Part shown: positions 34,223-47,024 of the stretch, piece after piece
How the letters are laid out: the number at the start of each line of letters is the position of its first letter
Position numbering within the stretch: position 1 is the first letter of the stretch
NCBI RefSeq assembly: GCF_000346465.2
Contig: NC_034009.1
Span: 47,609,657-47,673,656, forward strand
Direction: 5' to 3'
Length of the DNA: 64,000 bases
From: Prunus persica
Lineage: Eukaryota; Streptophyta; Magnoliopsida; Rosales; Rosaceae
Notes under the pieces: generated by a model
Databases searched by the model: none
Told to the model about the DNA's origin: nothing
What the model saw: the letters and a program-made list of their open reading frames with translations, nothing else
Translations under genes and position numbers: made by a program

Positions 34223-37200
34223 TTAAACTCTAGCCCTTTTGCTACTGCAACCTGGGCACTTGTACTGCTTGATATGCTCAGCCTTTGCGGGTGTAATCTT
34301 TACACATTTTCCATGGAACCATCTCTCACACACATCACAGCAAATCCAGAACTCATCAGCACCATAGTTGTCTCCACATGCCCCGCAAGTCGCACCTTGT
34401 TCATCATCTTCTTCTTCTTCTTCTCCGCTTTCCTCCTCTTCTTTGGGCAGCGGAGACATCTTTACTCCTTTGCTTTGGGGGAGCTCAGACTGCCGAGACT
34501 GCTTTAAGGCAGCACCAAAAAAAGCAAGAGCTACGATTAACTATAGGGGAAAAAAAAGGCTAAAGAAGGAAGACATATAAATAACAAACAAAATCATGCA
34601 AACTAACCCACTTACCACCTTTCCACTAGATTTGTTCTTGCTACTGTTGTTGTGAGGAGCAGACTGGTCTTTTGGTTGCTTAGCATTTCCTGTCACAACT
34701 TCAAATATGGTGGGGAGATCGTTTATCATCTGAAAAAGCCTTTTCCTGCAAGTTCCAAAGCCAAATAAAATTTGAACCACCTTGATATGCTAATATACAT
34801 TAAATTTGAGGGAGATGTTAGCTCCTATCACTTGGCTTTTGTAGCAAGGGTTATGCTACAGCATGAATGACTCTACAATGACATTTGCAATCACATCAAC
34901 AACAAAGAAATCCACTGGTCCAACATCGTAGAAATTATATACAACCAACAATATAATACTAAACGGAAAAAGTTTTATCAGTCATAGAAGTTTGCATATC
35001 GACTTCAATCAAAATTCAATTCATCCGCACTCAGATCCCACACCACCTATCCAAAATTTGTACACAACTTATCTATGATAGCCAAAAATGAAATAAATAG
35101 GATAGCAGTAGACGGAAGAATATCATCTGTATTTAGTCTTCAATATTGTTATATTAATTGTATAAGCCGTTGGTCCCCTGCACATAGAGTCATAGATACA
35201 TTATATATACACATACAAACACACAAACGTTGTATATTTTTATGAACTCAGATATTGGAGTAAAACCATTGTAATTGAACAAGTCAAAAAAGCTAAAGTT
35301 TACTTTACACACTCATCCGTTTACTTTTTTATAGCAATAAAAAGTCTAAAAAGGTGGGGCTCAGAATAGGTCAAGGCAAATTGAATCCTAGCAACCAATT
35401 TTCAATATTTTAAGAATTTAAATCTGTTCTCAACAGAAGAAAATACAACACCTATCATGTACAGATAAGATTCTCAATTCTTCTATCAATGTTATGGCAT
35501 GTCAGTATTATTGTCTAATGCAAGTAGCCATTAACATGAGCTACTTAGATACGAGTAAGAGACAGCCTTGTAATTTACCAAAAGGAAAATGATAGAAGCC
35601 CTCGGAAATGAAAGGACACTAAGACTTATTCCAAGCGCTTTTTGCAGAGTGACAGAAGGCTTGTTTGAAAATTCAATTTAATCAACAGTAAAATACCTTT
35701 TAGCATCCTGAATTTAAAGGGGCAAAAGAGGTAGGCGGCTTTCTACTAGAACATAATGTTGCACCTAATACATACAGCATCAGAAACTTAATTGTGGCAA
35801 GGAAAACACTCACATAACCTATCTAGATCAAGCAAGAAGTTTATCAAGTATGGAGTTCGGGAAAATGGAAATTACGAAGTGGGATATCGATTATCTTAAG
35901 CAAAACATAAATTTTCTTGTCAATCAGTCGTTGAATCCTAGAGAAGGAACCAATTAATGCTCAATCAGGAGCCAATTGAGGATTAAGGTTCAAAGAAGCC
36001 ACTGCTTGAATTTGAGTCCCCCCCAACACCCCCACCACTTATAGAGTCGCTTTTCAAATGTCTTCTTTACCCCTGCTAATAGAACCCTGGATACTGTTAC
36101 TCATTCTATCCTTGACTCATGCTGACGAGTCTGTCAATACCTGTAACATCCGTAATACAGTAGGCCATGTCCTACATATCACTAAAGTATATGCAGAAAT
36201 CTCATATTCAGTGATTTTTTTCTATGTGTAACAAAGAGTAATCGCAAAACATATAATATGAAAGGGACATCCAATTTCAGCTCCATGCAAGAATATCAGT
36301 CATTAATGCTACCATACCAAGCATTAGTTGATTCTTCAACATGATTAAATGCTAGGATGTAAAGGGTATGTCAATTTTTGTAATATATACGCCATAAAGA
36401 TAGCAAACAAATTGAAAACAAAAAAAGAAACATTTTCATCAGAATTTAGTCTAGAAAAAAGGAGGGAGGTTTTAAACTAGGTTTCAGTAAGTAGTAGATG
36501 CATTGAATTTGTGAATTAGCTCTAAAGAGAACTTCTAAATCTTCTGTACTTTAACCGCCCACGTGTGATGCCATATTTGGTTCACATAAATATCTTATTC
36601 AAACGTGATATGTAAACCGCTTATCACATCATATGCAAGGTCAATATCAATAATAAGATGCCACTAAATGCATGAACTTATGCACTGAAAAAGGTGCATA
36701 GGATTCAACTGATAATAAGATTTGTCAACAGAAAGTGTTGGCTCAATGCTTCATATGGCAGGTAACTCTTTTCTCTACTGCATTCGAAAATTCTATCATA
36801 AAAGTTGCAGATATGGAGATTTTTTATATATAAAAAATCTTGCAATAATTTGGGTTCTAACAACTGTATTAAAGTAGGAGCACAGTTCTGAAATAAATAA
36901 AACTCAATATACCAAATCATGCTTTTCCTCCATGTTATAGGGTAACCTCTGTTAAATCTCAACATGGTTGCATAAGAATAGCTAAGGATGAATAATAGAT
37001 TCGATATTTGGTGCAACAGAGAATTTTGCATATAATAAAGAAAGTATCAGGCTACGATAAGATTAACACCAAGAGTACGCCAACATTAAAATTCATCAAG
37101 ATAGCTTGTGCATTTCCCAATTGATAATAAAAGATACATGCAGAAGAAAAACTATTTCGTACCTTTCATTCTTACCAAACCCAAATCGTGCACCAAAGTA

Positions 37201-38798
37201 AAATGCAACTGCAAGCAACCATGAATCGCTATGAACTGCAACCAGCGATAGCCAGTCCTTCTCCTGCATCCCATCCCTAGCAAAGTTTATGCCTAATGCT
37301 GGCTCGGGAAGCTCAGGAGGCACCTCCTCAACAGGCAGGTTAACTTCCCATGCCTCATTTGGCAGTCCATACAGACACAGATTCTCCTTCTCTACAAACA
37401 GAACATTTGTGTTAAGAAGAGCAAACAAAATGAAAAAAATACACTATCATAACCACATAAAGATATTGAAATTACGTCAAAGTAGCACTTAAGATGCTTA
37501 AGCACATTGTACGGCGACTAAACATCCATCAAGTACTATTATGGTCACGTGTTCAACAATAAATTAAATGAGGCATATAAATATCATTTTTGTGCATACT
37601 TAAAGAAATAAGACCAAACTTGATACATCAAAACTTAGATATTCATTTTTTAGATATTTTATTACTCCAAACACATAAGGTGAGAGGTACTGAACAACAT
37701 AGCATTGCAAATAATATTAAAATTGTAATTTGCTCCAAAAGAAATGGAAAGAATTTGTTTTTGCTCAACTGCCAATAAGAAAGTAATAAACAGAAAGATC
37801 CACTGAAAGACTAAATGTCTACAATAATGTAATAATCAAGAAGAAGAGAAAAAACCAACGGAAATAACAGCCCCACCTCAAAGGTGGCAAATTTACCTCC
37901 AATAATCTAATGTCTATTGAACATGCACTTACCGCCCAGATTGTAGATCAACTTGAAAAATGTGGTAAATTCAAATCCATTTAACTAGAAATCAATTAAA
38001 AGATAAATATATGTAAAAACTTCACCCACTTCTGGACTTTAATTTTATACAGCACTTGCAAAACCTTAGGACAGAAGTCAAACAACCTAAATCAGTCAGG
38101 AAGTTATAAAATTTGACTTCGGGAACCTTGCTCCACAACAGTAGGCCAGTGTACTGGGTGTGGGAGGCCATGACATTCAATGTGCAAAACCCTTAATTTT
38201 GGAAAGTATTTTTAATTCTTCGTATAAAGACTGGTGCCTCTATATATCAAGCTGGGGTATCTAGTAAAACTGAGAAGCAAGTGAGGATGTTTTGTGTTCC
38301 AAGTGCTACAAGAGCAGTTAGTTTTATTGTATACAACAAAAAAAAAAACTTACAGCTAAAGAGATTGGGTATTTTATTCATACTCATGGCGTTGCAAATT
38401 CACATTACAAATCAAGCTCCAGCATTTAGAAATAAAAACGAACAAACACATACATGAAAAAAAAAACAAAAAACAAAAAAAATGGCCCTTACTGCAACAA
38501 CCAGAAGCATAAACATAAGAAAATGAAAAGAGAACCCACCAGGATCGCACTCTTGATAAAACTTCTGAACGTCTGCAGAAAATTTTAAAAACAAATAAAG
38601 TAAAAGCATTACAGGAAATTTAGAGACCCAAATATGCACGTATATAGATAAGTAAAAGAATTAAGATTAAGAGGTTAAAAGAAAAAAAAAAGCGAGCGAA
38701 CCACTGGTGAGGGCCTTAATCAAGCCGGCGCGTCTGCCTCTGAAGTCGCTGAAGACTTCCTCCACTGTTCGAGGTACTGGGTGCGGATTGCCCTCCAT
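34223..38798 (-). CDS. AL6/AL7: Alfin-like PHD-finger histone reader
   Basis: A 255-residue nuclear protein; the family's PHD finger binds H3K4me3 and links chromatin to stress and root responses. Five coding exons on the minus strand: 38798-38702, 38572-38540, 37391-37163, 34745-34616 and 34501-34223. The N-terminal Alfin domain starts [20 protein letters not shown] and contains [18 protein letters not shown] and [20 protein letters not shown]. After [20 protein letters not shown] comes a variable acidic linker ([11 protein letters not shown]). The PHD finger (about 202-250) shows [20 protein letters not shown], then CERWFHGKC and CPGC, the full Cys4-His-Cys3 set. It ends SSKRARV. Intron 3 is 2.4 kb. 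At the exon 4/5 joint, one or two codons are ambiguous (GTG|GTAAGT or AAG|GTGGTA; AAG|CAG or CAG|TCT). The length matches Arabidopsis AL proteins (about 250). Confidence 0.93.
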
Positions 38799-39472
38799 TA
38801 TGCTCTCTGTCTGTGTTTCAATTTCAATATCAATCTCAGCTGCTACCTATTGGAGAATATAGGTACGAAAGGGAAACTCAGAGGGATATAGTGCCGGAAT
38901 TGAATTGGGTGTTCTTCTTGTGAATGGGAAATTAGGGTTTGCTGATTTGGTGAATTGGGGATTGTAATTGTTTTTTGTTGTTGATAAATAAATTTAAATT
39001 TTTAGACAGACAGAAAGGTGTTGTAAGTACAAGTTATAAGAAGACTGAATCGGAGAGAAAAATATAAATATAAAAATATTTATATTTATATTTATATTTA
39101 TATTTATATGAGAGAGTAGGGAATGCGGGATAGGATGGGAGGATTTAAAGGAAGGGTTGAGATATCACAACACAACTCGCTAGCTCGCTAGCTCCGGGAA
39201 ATATACAAAAAAGGGTCACATTCCCACTTTCTCTCTCCTCTACCTATTGGCTATTTGGCTCTGCTCTTTTTTCTCTTTCTTTTCTCTTTTTGTTATGCTG
39301 AACAAAAATATTAAACATTTTCCTTATTTTCTTTTTTTAAATTTTTAAAAAAGTGTAATTTCTATTTCTTAATTGAAATAAGATCATTTTACCGTGTGAC
39401 ACTTGTCATATGGCGATGCATCCACTGAAATTAGGACAAGCGTATGCTAAAAAAACTCTCATAAGTTAACGT
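38799..39472. promoter_or_regulatory. Alfin-like gene 5' leader and promoter region
   Basis: Upstream of the AL start codon on the minus strand. It contains an ATTTAT hexamer tandem repeat at about 39,068-39,107, the direct repeat GCTAGCTC near 39,178-39,193, and pyrimidine-rich sequence to 39,290. No core promoter element can be assigned firmly. It ends at the target duplication of the copia element. Confidence 0.35.
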
Positions 39473-42400
39473 TGTTGTAAATGCATGAGTTGGTGGATGA
39501 CCACCATACCTCTTGATATTCCACCGTTGGATTTTATGTAACCTATGCACTAAGTATTTGTAATTAGTACTTGTAACCTATAGGCATATTGTAAATGATG
39601 GTATTCAATCTTCTATTTTGTAAGCCTATAAATAGGTGGTTCTACCAAAGATTAAGAGATGAATAAACATGGTGAAGCTTTATCTTTAGCATATCACTTC
39701 TCTCTACATTTTCTCCCTCTAGTTTTATAACACGTTATCAGCACGACATTGCTCTTGGTATGTTTTCTTTCTCTGAATTTTCTTTCTTCTTATATGAGCT
39801 AGAGTCATCACATGGTATAGAGTTTCTTTGTACTCACCATCAGACTTCATCATGCTTGTTTAAGAAAAAAAAATTCTTATTCTTATTACACATGAATATA
39901 ATGCCATGTTTTTATTTTTATTTGTTTGTTTATTTAATTTTAAGTATGATCTTAATTATTATGATAAGTTTGAATTATACAAAAGATCAGGGGCCCGAAG
40001 TTCCGTGATCCTCATCATGTAACTAGATTAGGATATAGAGTCCTTTTGATTGAATCAGAACCTGAAGTTCTTTGATTCCAAATAATTGAGGGCGTGAAGT
40101 TCCGCGAATTTAAAGAGCACATAAGGACATAAAACTCATCGATTTTGTATTAATCAAAATCAGAATTCCATGAGGCCTACATATGTCAAGAACTTGAACC
40201 AGAAGTTTCGAGTGCATATACATCGATTTGAGTATGAAGTTCAAAGCACAACTATTAATTCAATTTATTTAGATCTACGTATTCGTACCTGAAGTTTCGA
40301 ATATTTATTGATATGAACCTGAAGTTCATAGTTTTTCATGGATCTTAATACTATATATGAACTTGAAGTTCATTACTTATTTGTGCCTATATGAACCTGA
40401 ATTGGTTGGAAATCCAATTCTTAAACTTGTAGTTTTATCTACATATTGAATTCACATTAATATTGGATTATCTTGGAATTTCATAATCTTTAATTGATTT
40501 ATTTTATTCCTTGTTTATACCACTTTACTTATTTTATTATATTTTATTTTATTTATGTTAGGTTATTAATTAATTTCGTTTTACAATGGTAATGTTTTGT
40601 ATTACCGCCCCAATATTGATAGCCAGAGGCGTCTATTGGAGAAACTTCCTACTTTCTTTTGTGGGTAGGAAGTTTATGATGTTATGAACCAAAAGTTCTT
40701 GAGGCCCCAATATTACACAACTATTATAGTTGAAGATTATGATGTCATGAACTAGAAGTTCATTGACCGAATAACTTTTATGTTGTGACATGACTATCTT
40801 GGCAATCCATGTCCCACAATAATGCATAAGATTTTTATAAATTTGTAAGGACATCGTTTAAAGACTCAAATTATTGTCTTGTCCAACAATATCATTACAA
40901 AGAACGCTCACAAATAAAAGCTGTCATAAGATCATCTCAGTCAAAAATTGACTTTGAGCCATCTTTCCTGAAATAATTCAAAGGGATATTTGTGAGCCTA
41001 TACAACATCTAATTATGGATCACTTCACCAGTTTTACTGAATGTGCCTACTAAAATGGTCACATATTTGATAACGACTGTGAGTTTATTTTCCTACATTT
41101 TGAGACAATTTTCCCCCCGTTAGGAGGAGAAATGACAATTCCTAAAGAACGTCGTGAAATAGCGTTGAATCAATCCGCTTTTGTCTCATCAAGATAATGC
41201 ATATATAAGTTGTACATATGCTAACATGGATTGATATTCTCGTATCACAATCCATTAACATGGTGACTATATATATAATGCATGCCTGAAGCATGTCAGA
41301 AATATAGGTTCTAAAAACTTAACTCCCTAGAAGTGGAGATTATTTGAAAAATTCAAGCCCTATAAAAAAATAACGCTCTATAGGAGGTTATGATCTGCAC
41401 ATTCTAAATAATTCATTGTAAAAGAGATGTTTGTCCCATAAGTGACAACATAAGCCCCTGAAGAGGCATTGGTACCCCAAAGCAATGAGATGATTATAAA
41501 TTATGCATGTGCATGCACATAAGAATTGTGGGATCACAAATTGATGATACATTTGGTTTATTGGTAGCTACTACAATCATCAAGGGCTATGATTATATTA
41601 AATCACGTTTCATGAATGTCGACAAGTTAAGTGATTGGCCAAAAATGGAAATAGGCAATTCTATTTATCACTAAATAAGAAGAGTTGGATATTGAACCTA
41701 TAACTCAAACACCAAATTACAAATGCTCAGTATGAAGGTTACGAATTGGTGTTTGTGAAGTGAAATAAGATCACTAATATGACATAAGGTTTCCTGGGAG
41801 AGACATGTGGTTTTAGTCTCCAATCTCATCGTAAATGCATCCACATTTCTATAAGTGAGGTTGTTACTTTAACGCAGAACTTATAGTATGTGTTACATGC
41901 ATATTTATTAAGACTATATGGTACATGAAAATCCGCAAAGCTCATGAAATATTTGAGATATATCGGATGAAGCAACTTCTTGAAGGATATAAAGTACCAT
42001 AATATTCTTAATTAAGAGTTAACACTAAGAGTTTGAGTATTTTGAATTCAAATTTGATATTGTTGTAACATATTCTAACTACTAAATTAGTTGTTGATAC
42101 TCCTTAAGATTTCAATCATTTGAAAAGTGAAAAGCAGGTTGAATAGTGTGATAGATGATCATGTATGAAGACAATGTTGCTTGTATTGCTCAAATCAGAG
42201 AAGGAGAGATATTAATCAGGGGGAGATATCAATCAGGGGAGATATCAATCAGGGGAGCATCCCAATTCTACTACATTCAAGGCAGATGCGCGTTGTACTC
42301 TTTTCCCTTCGACTAGGTTTTTTGTCCCACTGAGTTTTTCCTAGCAAGGTTTTAACGAGGCAATATAAGCTCATCCAACACCATATCAATGATTCAGAAG

Positions 42401-42769
42401 AAAATTTCACTCTTTTTCCCTTTCGCTTTGGTTTTGTCCCACTGGGTTTTCCAAGCAAGGTTTTTAATGAGGAAACAATGTCATTGTATGGTGGACATCC
42501 AAGGGGGAGTGTTGTAAATGCATGAGTTTGTGGATGACCACCATACCTCTTAATATTCCACCGTTGGATTTTATGTAACCTATGCACTAAGTATTTGTAA
42601 TTAGTACTTGTAACCTATAGGTATATTGTAAATGATGGTATTCAATCTTCTATCTTGTAAGCCTATAAATAGGTGGTTCTACCAAAGATTAAGAGATGAA
42701 TAAACATGGTGAAGCTTTATCTTTAGCATATCACTTCTCTCTACATTTTCTCCCTCTAGTTTTATAACA
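39473..42769 (+). mobile_element. Structurally complete, coding-dead Ty1/copia retrotransposon
   Basis: Two 260-bp LTRs (39473-39732 and 42510-42769) start TGTTGTAAATGCATGAG and end TTTTATAACA. I see only about four differences between them. The 5-bp target duplication AACGT flanks the element (39468-39472 and 42770-42774). A primer-site-like CGTTATCAGCACGAC follows the 5' LTR and the polypurine tract AAGGGGGAG precedes the 3' LTR. The interior is only 2.8 kb with no long frame. Broken copia traces are visible: integrase/RT-like stretches near 40,940-41,180, and EDNVACIAQIREG (RNase H) near 42,170. The copia 3' motif TTTTTGTCCCACTGAGTTTT occurs twice near 42,318 and 42,434. A non-autonomous copy. 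Confidence 0.9.
39990..40770 (+). repeat. Dispersed GAAGTTC motif array inside the copia leader
   Basis: The string (C)CTGAAGTTC or a close variant recurs about ten times in 0.8 kb: for example near 39,995, 40,062, 40,096, 40,237, 40,320, 40,366, 40,694 and 40,758. Spacing is irregular, 30-120 bases. It follows the primer site and precedes the broken pol region. It may be a packaging or leader feature of this family, or decayed tandem duplication. Confidence 0.5.
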
Positions 42770-42774
42770 AACGT

Positions 42775-43204
42775 ATTATTGTCTACATTCTTCATTCATT
42801 CATCCCAAGCCCAACTAAATTAATTAGTAAATGGAAATTATATATTAGAGTTTTGTACTAAATACTAATAGTGAAACTCCAATGCATAAATGAGTGGAGT
42901 TACGCAATGCATTAAGATAGATTAATAAGAAATCAAGAATTTGAGGTTTTTCCTAAGTGCTTAGTTACTTTTAACATTTGACCAATTAGGGTTATGTTTG
43001 ATTTGTGGTCCTAGAAAGTAAGCTGTTTTCTTGGACTTGATTTTTAGTTAGATAGAATAGCTGGAGCTCAAACCCACGAGTTCGAATCCAAACTGAAATG
43101 AAATTCTTACAAATATTTTCAAGTGTAAGGGCATTTTGGTATTTTAAAAAATATTTGAATTTTAAAAAATTAAAAATTTCCTCCAAACCAACCGACCTAA
43201 TGAT
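42775..43204. other. Spacer with a B-box-like sequence
   Basis: AT-rich, no gene. ACGAGTTCGAATCC near 43,077 matches a Pol III B box, in a context (AGATAGAATAGCTGGAGC upstream) that could be a SINE or tRNA relic. No cloverleaf could be drawn. Confidence 0.3.
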
Positions 43205-43209
43205 TAAAC

Positions 43210-43502
43210 CATTTACATGTTTGGTTCATATGAAGGATTTGATGGGAAATCATTTCCTATATCATTTTTCAAGGGATGAGAAATGGAAGATGTCTTTCCC
43301 ATGTTTGGTAATGTTGGGAAAGTAACTATGAAATATCACTTTATTTTCTTTCCCATGTTTGGTTTGTGTAGGAATATAAAATAAAGTTTGTTTAATTATA
43401 CCCAAGGAGGGAGGAGGGTTACATTTTCCCTCTATTTTCTCATGTGCTAGGCAACCATTTCCCATGTCTGGGACTTACTAAACATGGGAAAACAATTGAT
43501 TT
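43210..43502. mobile_element. Left part of a split MITE (TTTGGTTCA family)
   Basis: Matches, in reverse orientation, the MITE at 50,113-50,589: GTTTGGTTCATATGAAGG, TTTCAAGGGATGAGAAATGG, GTTGGGAAAGTAACTA and CATGGGAAAACAATTGATTT can each be paired with that copy. The match stops near 43,502. The remaining end (CCATCCCCAAGCCTCATTTC then CTATGAACCAAACG) reappears at about 46,980-47,022. Confidence 0.6.
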
Positions 43503-46500
43503 CCTATCTGTTTCCCTCTTTTCTGCCAAGGTGGCCGATGGAAGGAACTTTTGGTCCTTCTTCTCTTGAGTTGTGTAGGTGTGCCACCACCAAGCCACCG
43601 AATGGCTTGGATGGAAAGGGTTGGATAGATATGTTGCGCTTCAGACTTTTGATCAAGTGATTGATCAGCCAAGCAAGGAACCTCCTCCTGGCCTAAGTTC
43701 TTTTACTTTTGATCAAGTGATTGATCAAATGTTGCGCTTCGTATGGATGTTTTTGTGATTCTTATGAGTTTTAAGTGAAAATGATGCAATTAAATTAAAG
43801 ATGTGATTAAACTAAAAGACGAGAATTAAAGTACAATAAAATAGATTAAAGCGATAAACGAAGAACGAAATAAGAACGATAAACTAAATTAAACTTAATA
43901 AAAGTTCGATAACAATGAAAAGTAAAGCAATGGAAATAAACTTGAATTTAAAAGCAAGATATTGTAAATGGTAAGAAAGTAAACTTACACTAAGAAAAGA
44001 AAGAACTTGCTAGATTATGAGAGTTCATCTTCTTAAAATTAAAGAAAGATAATTACTATGTATTTATAAGTAATTTTCTTGGTTATATATATATATATAT
44101 TATTTTATGTACTAATAAATATTTATATCTTATTTTATTACATATATTATTTCTATTATATATATTATATGTATGTATTAGTAAAGTGGTTCTTGTAAAT
44201 GTAGTTACGTGTCAAAGAAAAAAACATGTTAAGTAAGCATGGCTATGGTTATTAGCTTTGTCAATTTACCAAGAAGAATAGAATAGGATTGGAGGAATTG
44301 GAAGAGTCACAACGTAAGACATTCTTCCTCATCTACTACATTAATAACTATATATCTTACTTGGATAGCAAGCATATAAACCGGCATTACACCATCCAAT
44401 AGAAAATAAGTTATTGCCGACTTATTCCTTTTATATATATAGGACATTAGTTGCACAACAAATGAAAAAAGAAAGTGAGAGAGAAATAGTGGTAGAGAGA
44501 AGTAAGAAAAAGAGTGAGAGACTAAGTTTGTGAATGCGATGGAAAATTGGGAAACACCTTACATTTCTAGCAAAAACTTTAGTGTCAAGGTAGGGGTTTC
44601 TTGGGGGCCTTTTTCAATGATTGATTTAATTACATTTCATGAGCATTATATTATGCGTGATATGATTATTTGCTTAACATTCTTGTTACAATTGAATGTT
44701 TTTCCTGGAATGTTTATGTGTTCTTGACTGGTTGAATAATGTTGGCATAATTATATATACATTGGTGATGTTTTAAATGTTACATTGTTGTGAGATATAT
44801 GGATATGTGAAATGCATAATTATATCATGTCATGGAAATTAGTTGAAGTTGTTGGGTGGAGAAAATAATGGAAAAAAGGGTAATGGAAATAGTCTTTTGT
44901 GTAGTTGAGTCTAACTTTTGACAGGTACTAGATCTTAGGGATCCCACAGTGCACATGGTTTTTATTGGGTGATTCGGGACTGGCGACAGAGAGTTAGACA
45001 AGATGACTAACAAAAGGGGAATGATGGGATGATTGAGATGGGTGTTAGTTCATATAAACGAGCATTCGGGACCAAATGGTATAAGCATGGTATGGGACGT
45101 GCAGGTTTGCTTGTCCAGTTATATGAATTAATAGGAGTGGATGAAGAGCAGCATGCATTATTATTATTAATGTGATTTTTGTCTATGTGATTTTTGTCTA
45201 TGTGATTGTATGTCACTTAATTTCATTATATATCAATTTCCTGTAAAAAGGTTTATGTCCCTACTGAGTTGTGGTTTCGCTCACTCCCTAACAGATTTTG
45301 CAGGTATCGAACCTGAAATCTAGAGCTTGTGATAATTTTGGCATATGTACAGAGTGTATTGTGTACATAACTTGTGGATGAATATTGAGCTACTCTTTTA
45401 GTGAACTCTAGAGTAGTTCTAACTTGTAAAATAATGTAAAAACTTTAAGATTTCAGATACTGTCGTTTTCGCTGAATATTCGATGTGAAATATTTATTTT
45501 ATTTATTTAAATGTTTCTTCACATTTTAATTATAGTTTTTATTAAATTCTATAATTAAGGTGTGAATCACGTCTTAACCCAAGGTTACTTAAATCTGTGG
45601 GTTGGGGCATGACATAGATTAAGTGCTTGAAAAGTAAAATCCTAAGTCTAGGAAAAGAAAAGTGCGAGACGAAAAATAGGTTTGTATGTCTGATGATGTG
45701 TCTTCGCCCTTCATCTGATGAGGTATATAGGGGCATCCGTCAGCCCATAGGCTGGCCATTAAATGGCTAAAGGTCAACTTCGTTCAAAATCTTTCATTGT
45801 GAAGCCTCCAAATCTGTTGGATCACATTGATGGAGACATTCTGATTGCTTGATTATCTCTTCTTTTGGAATACTCCAGATTGTCGTTAATCTCCTTAATT
45901 TCCTTCCTTATGAAGCCTCTGTCACGTGCATGCGATCCTCCGAAAATCTTGGCTTCGAATATGTGAACCTCCGAGACTTTGGCTTGACATCTGGTGAGAC
46001 ATCGTAACTTCTGGAGTTCTGATCTTAGTTGAAACACCCATTGTTGTTAGTGACTTGGAATTGCTCGACCGGATTCGGAGTTGGGTTCCCACCTGGACTT
46101 GAAGTAAAGTTCCACCCTGACTTGGGGTTGGCTTGGAGTTGTGTTCCACCTAGACTCTAAATTGGTTTGGAGTAGGATTCCACCTAGACTTGAAATTAGT
46201 TTGGAGTTGGATTCCACCTTGACTTGGAGTTGGATTTGATCCGGCTGATTGGATGACTCAATCTTAGCTGATCAAAGACATTGATCTTGGCTTATTAAAG
46301 GCCTTGATTTTGGTTGATTAGAGGACTTGACCTTGGCTGATCAAAGACCTTGATCTTAGCTTATCGATTACCTTGATCTTGGCTTATCAGAGAACTTGAC
46401 CTTGGTTGATCAGAGGACTTGACCTTAGTTGATCAAAGACCTTGGCATTAGCTGATCAGAGGACTTGACCTTTGCTGATCAGAAGACTTGATCTTGACTG

Positions 46501-46978
46501 ATCAGAGACCTTAATCTTGGCTGATCGAAAGCCTTCATCTTGGCTGATTAGATGACTTGATCTTAGTTTATTAGAGGACTTGATCTTGGTTTATTAGAGG
46601 ACTTAACCTTGGCTGATCGAATGCCTTGATCTTGGTTGATCGGAGGACTCGATCTTGGGTGGTTATAGGACTTGACCTTGGCTGATTAGAGGACTTGACC
46701 TTGGCCGAATTTTAGACCACAACTAAACACCCACTTCAGAAGTTCCAGATGTTCCGACTTTAGAAGTTAGATGTTTTCAACCCGTTGTTGGAAGTTGGGT
46801 TTGGACTTCTAAGTTCTTAGTCTAAATTATGGTGGAACATCGTGCATCTAAAGTTATAGATTTTATTGAAAATAAAACGACGTAGGGTGCATTTGACCGT
46901 TAGGCACCTTGAGTAACCAATTTATATTTTGGCCTATTCATTTTCCAGGATGCATGGTCTGACTTTGACTAGGCTCAA
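43503..46978. mobile_element. 3.5-kb insertion splitting the MITE, identity unknown
   Basis: Non-coding, AT-rich. Part of it (44,830-45,350) resembles a gypsy-type LTR, with a sequence like ACTGAGTTGTGGTTTCGCTCACTCCCT before GCAGGTATCGAACC. A 21-base string ACTTTTGATCAAGTGATTGAT plus neighbours is repeated at 43,645 and 43,707, and ATGTTGCGCTTC occurs at both sites. The right part contains the tandem repeats listed separately. No TIR or target duplication was found, so the true borders are uncertain. Confidence 0.4.
46075..46710. repeat. Two adjoining degenerate minisatellites
   Basis: 46,075-46,235 repeats a unit of roughly 36 bases built on TTGGAGTTGGATTCCACCT. It is followed at 46,240-46,710 by about 16-18 units of roughly 27 bases built on GACCTTGATCTTGGCTGATC. 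Both are diverged. No long reading frame crosses them. Confidence 0.75.
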
Positions 46979-47024
46979 ACACCATCCCCAAGCCTCATTT
47001 CCTATGAACCAAACGCAGCCTTAG
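46979..47024. mobile_element. Right end of the split MITE
   Basis: CCATCCCCAAGCCTCATTTC followed by CTATGAACCAAACGCAGCC matches the terminal 46 bases of the family, and the 43,210-43,502 copy lacks exactly this part. Confidence 0.55.

Noticed and set aside
43040..43110. tRNA gene suggested by ACGAGTTCGAATCC
   Set aside because: Only the B-box-like part is present; no cloverleaf, acceptor stem or A box at the right distance.
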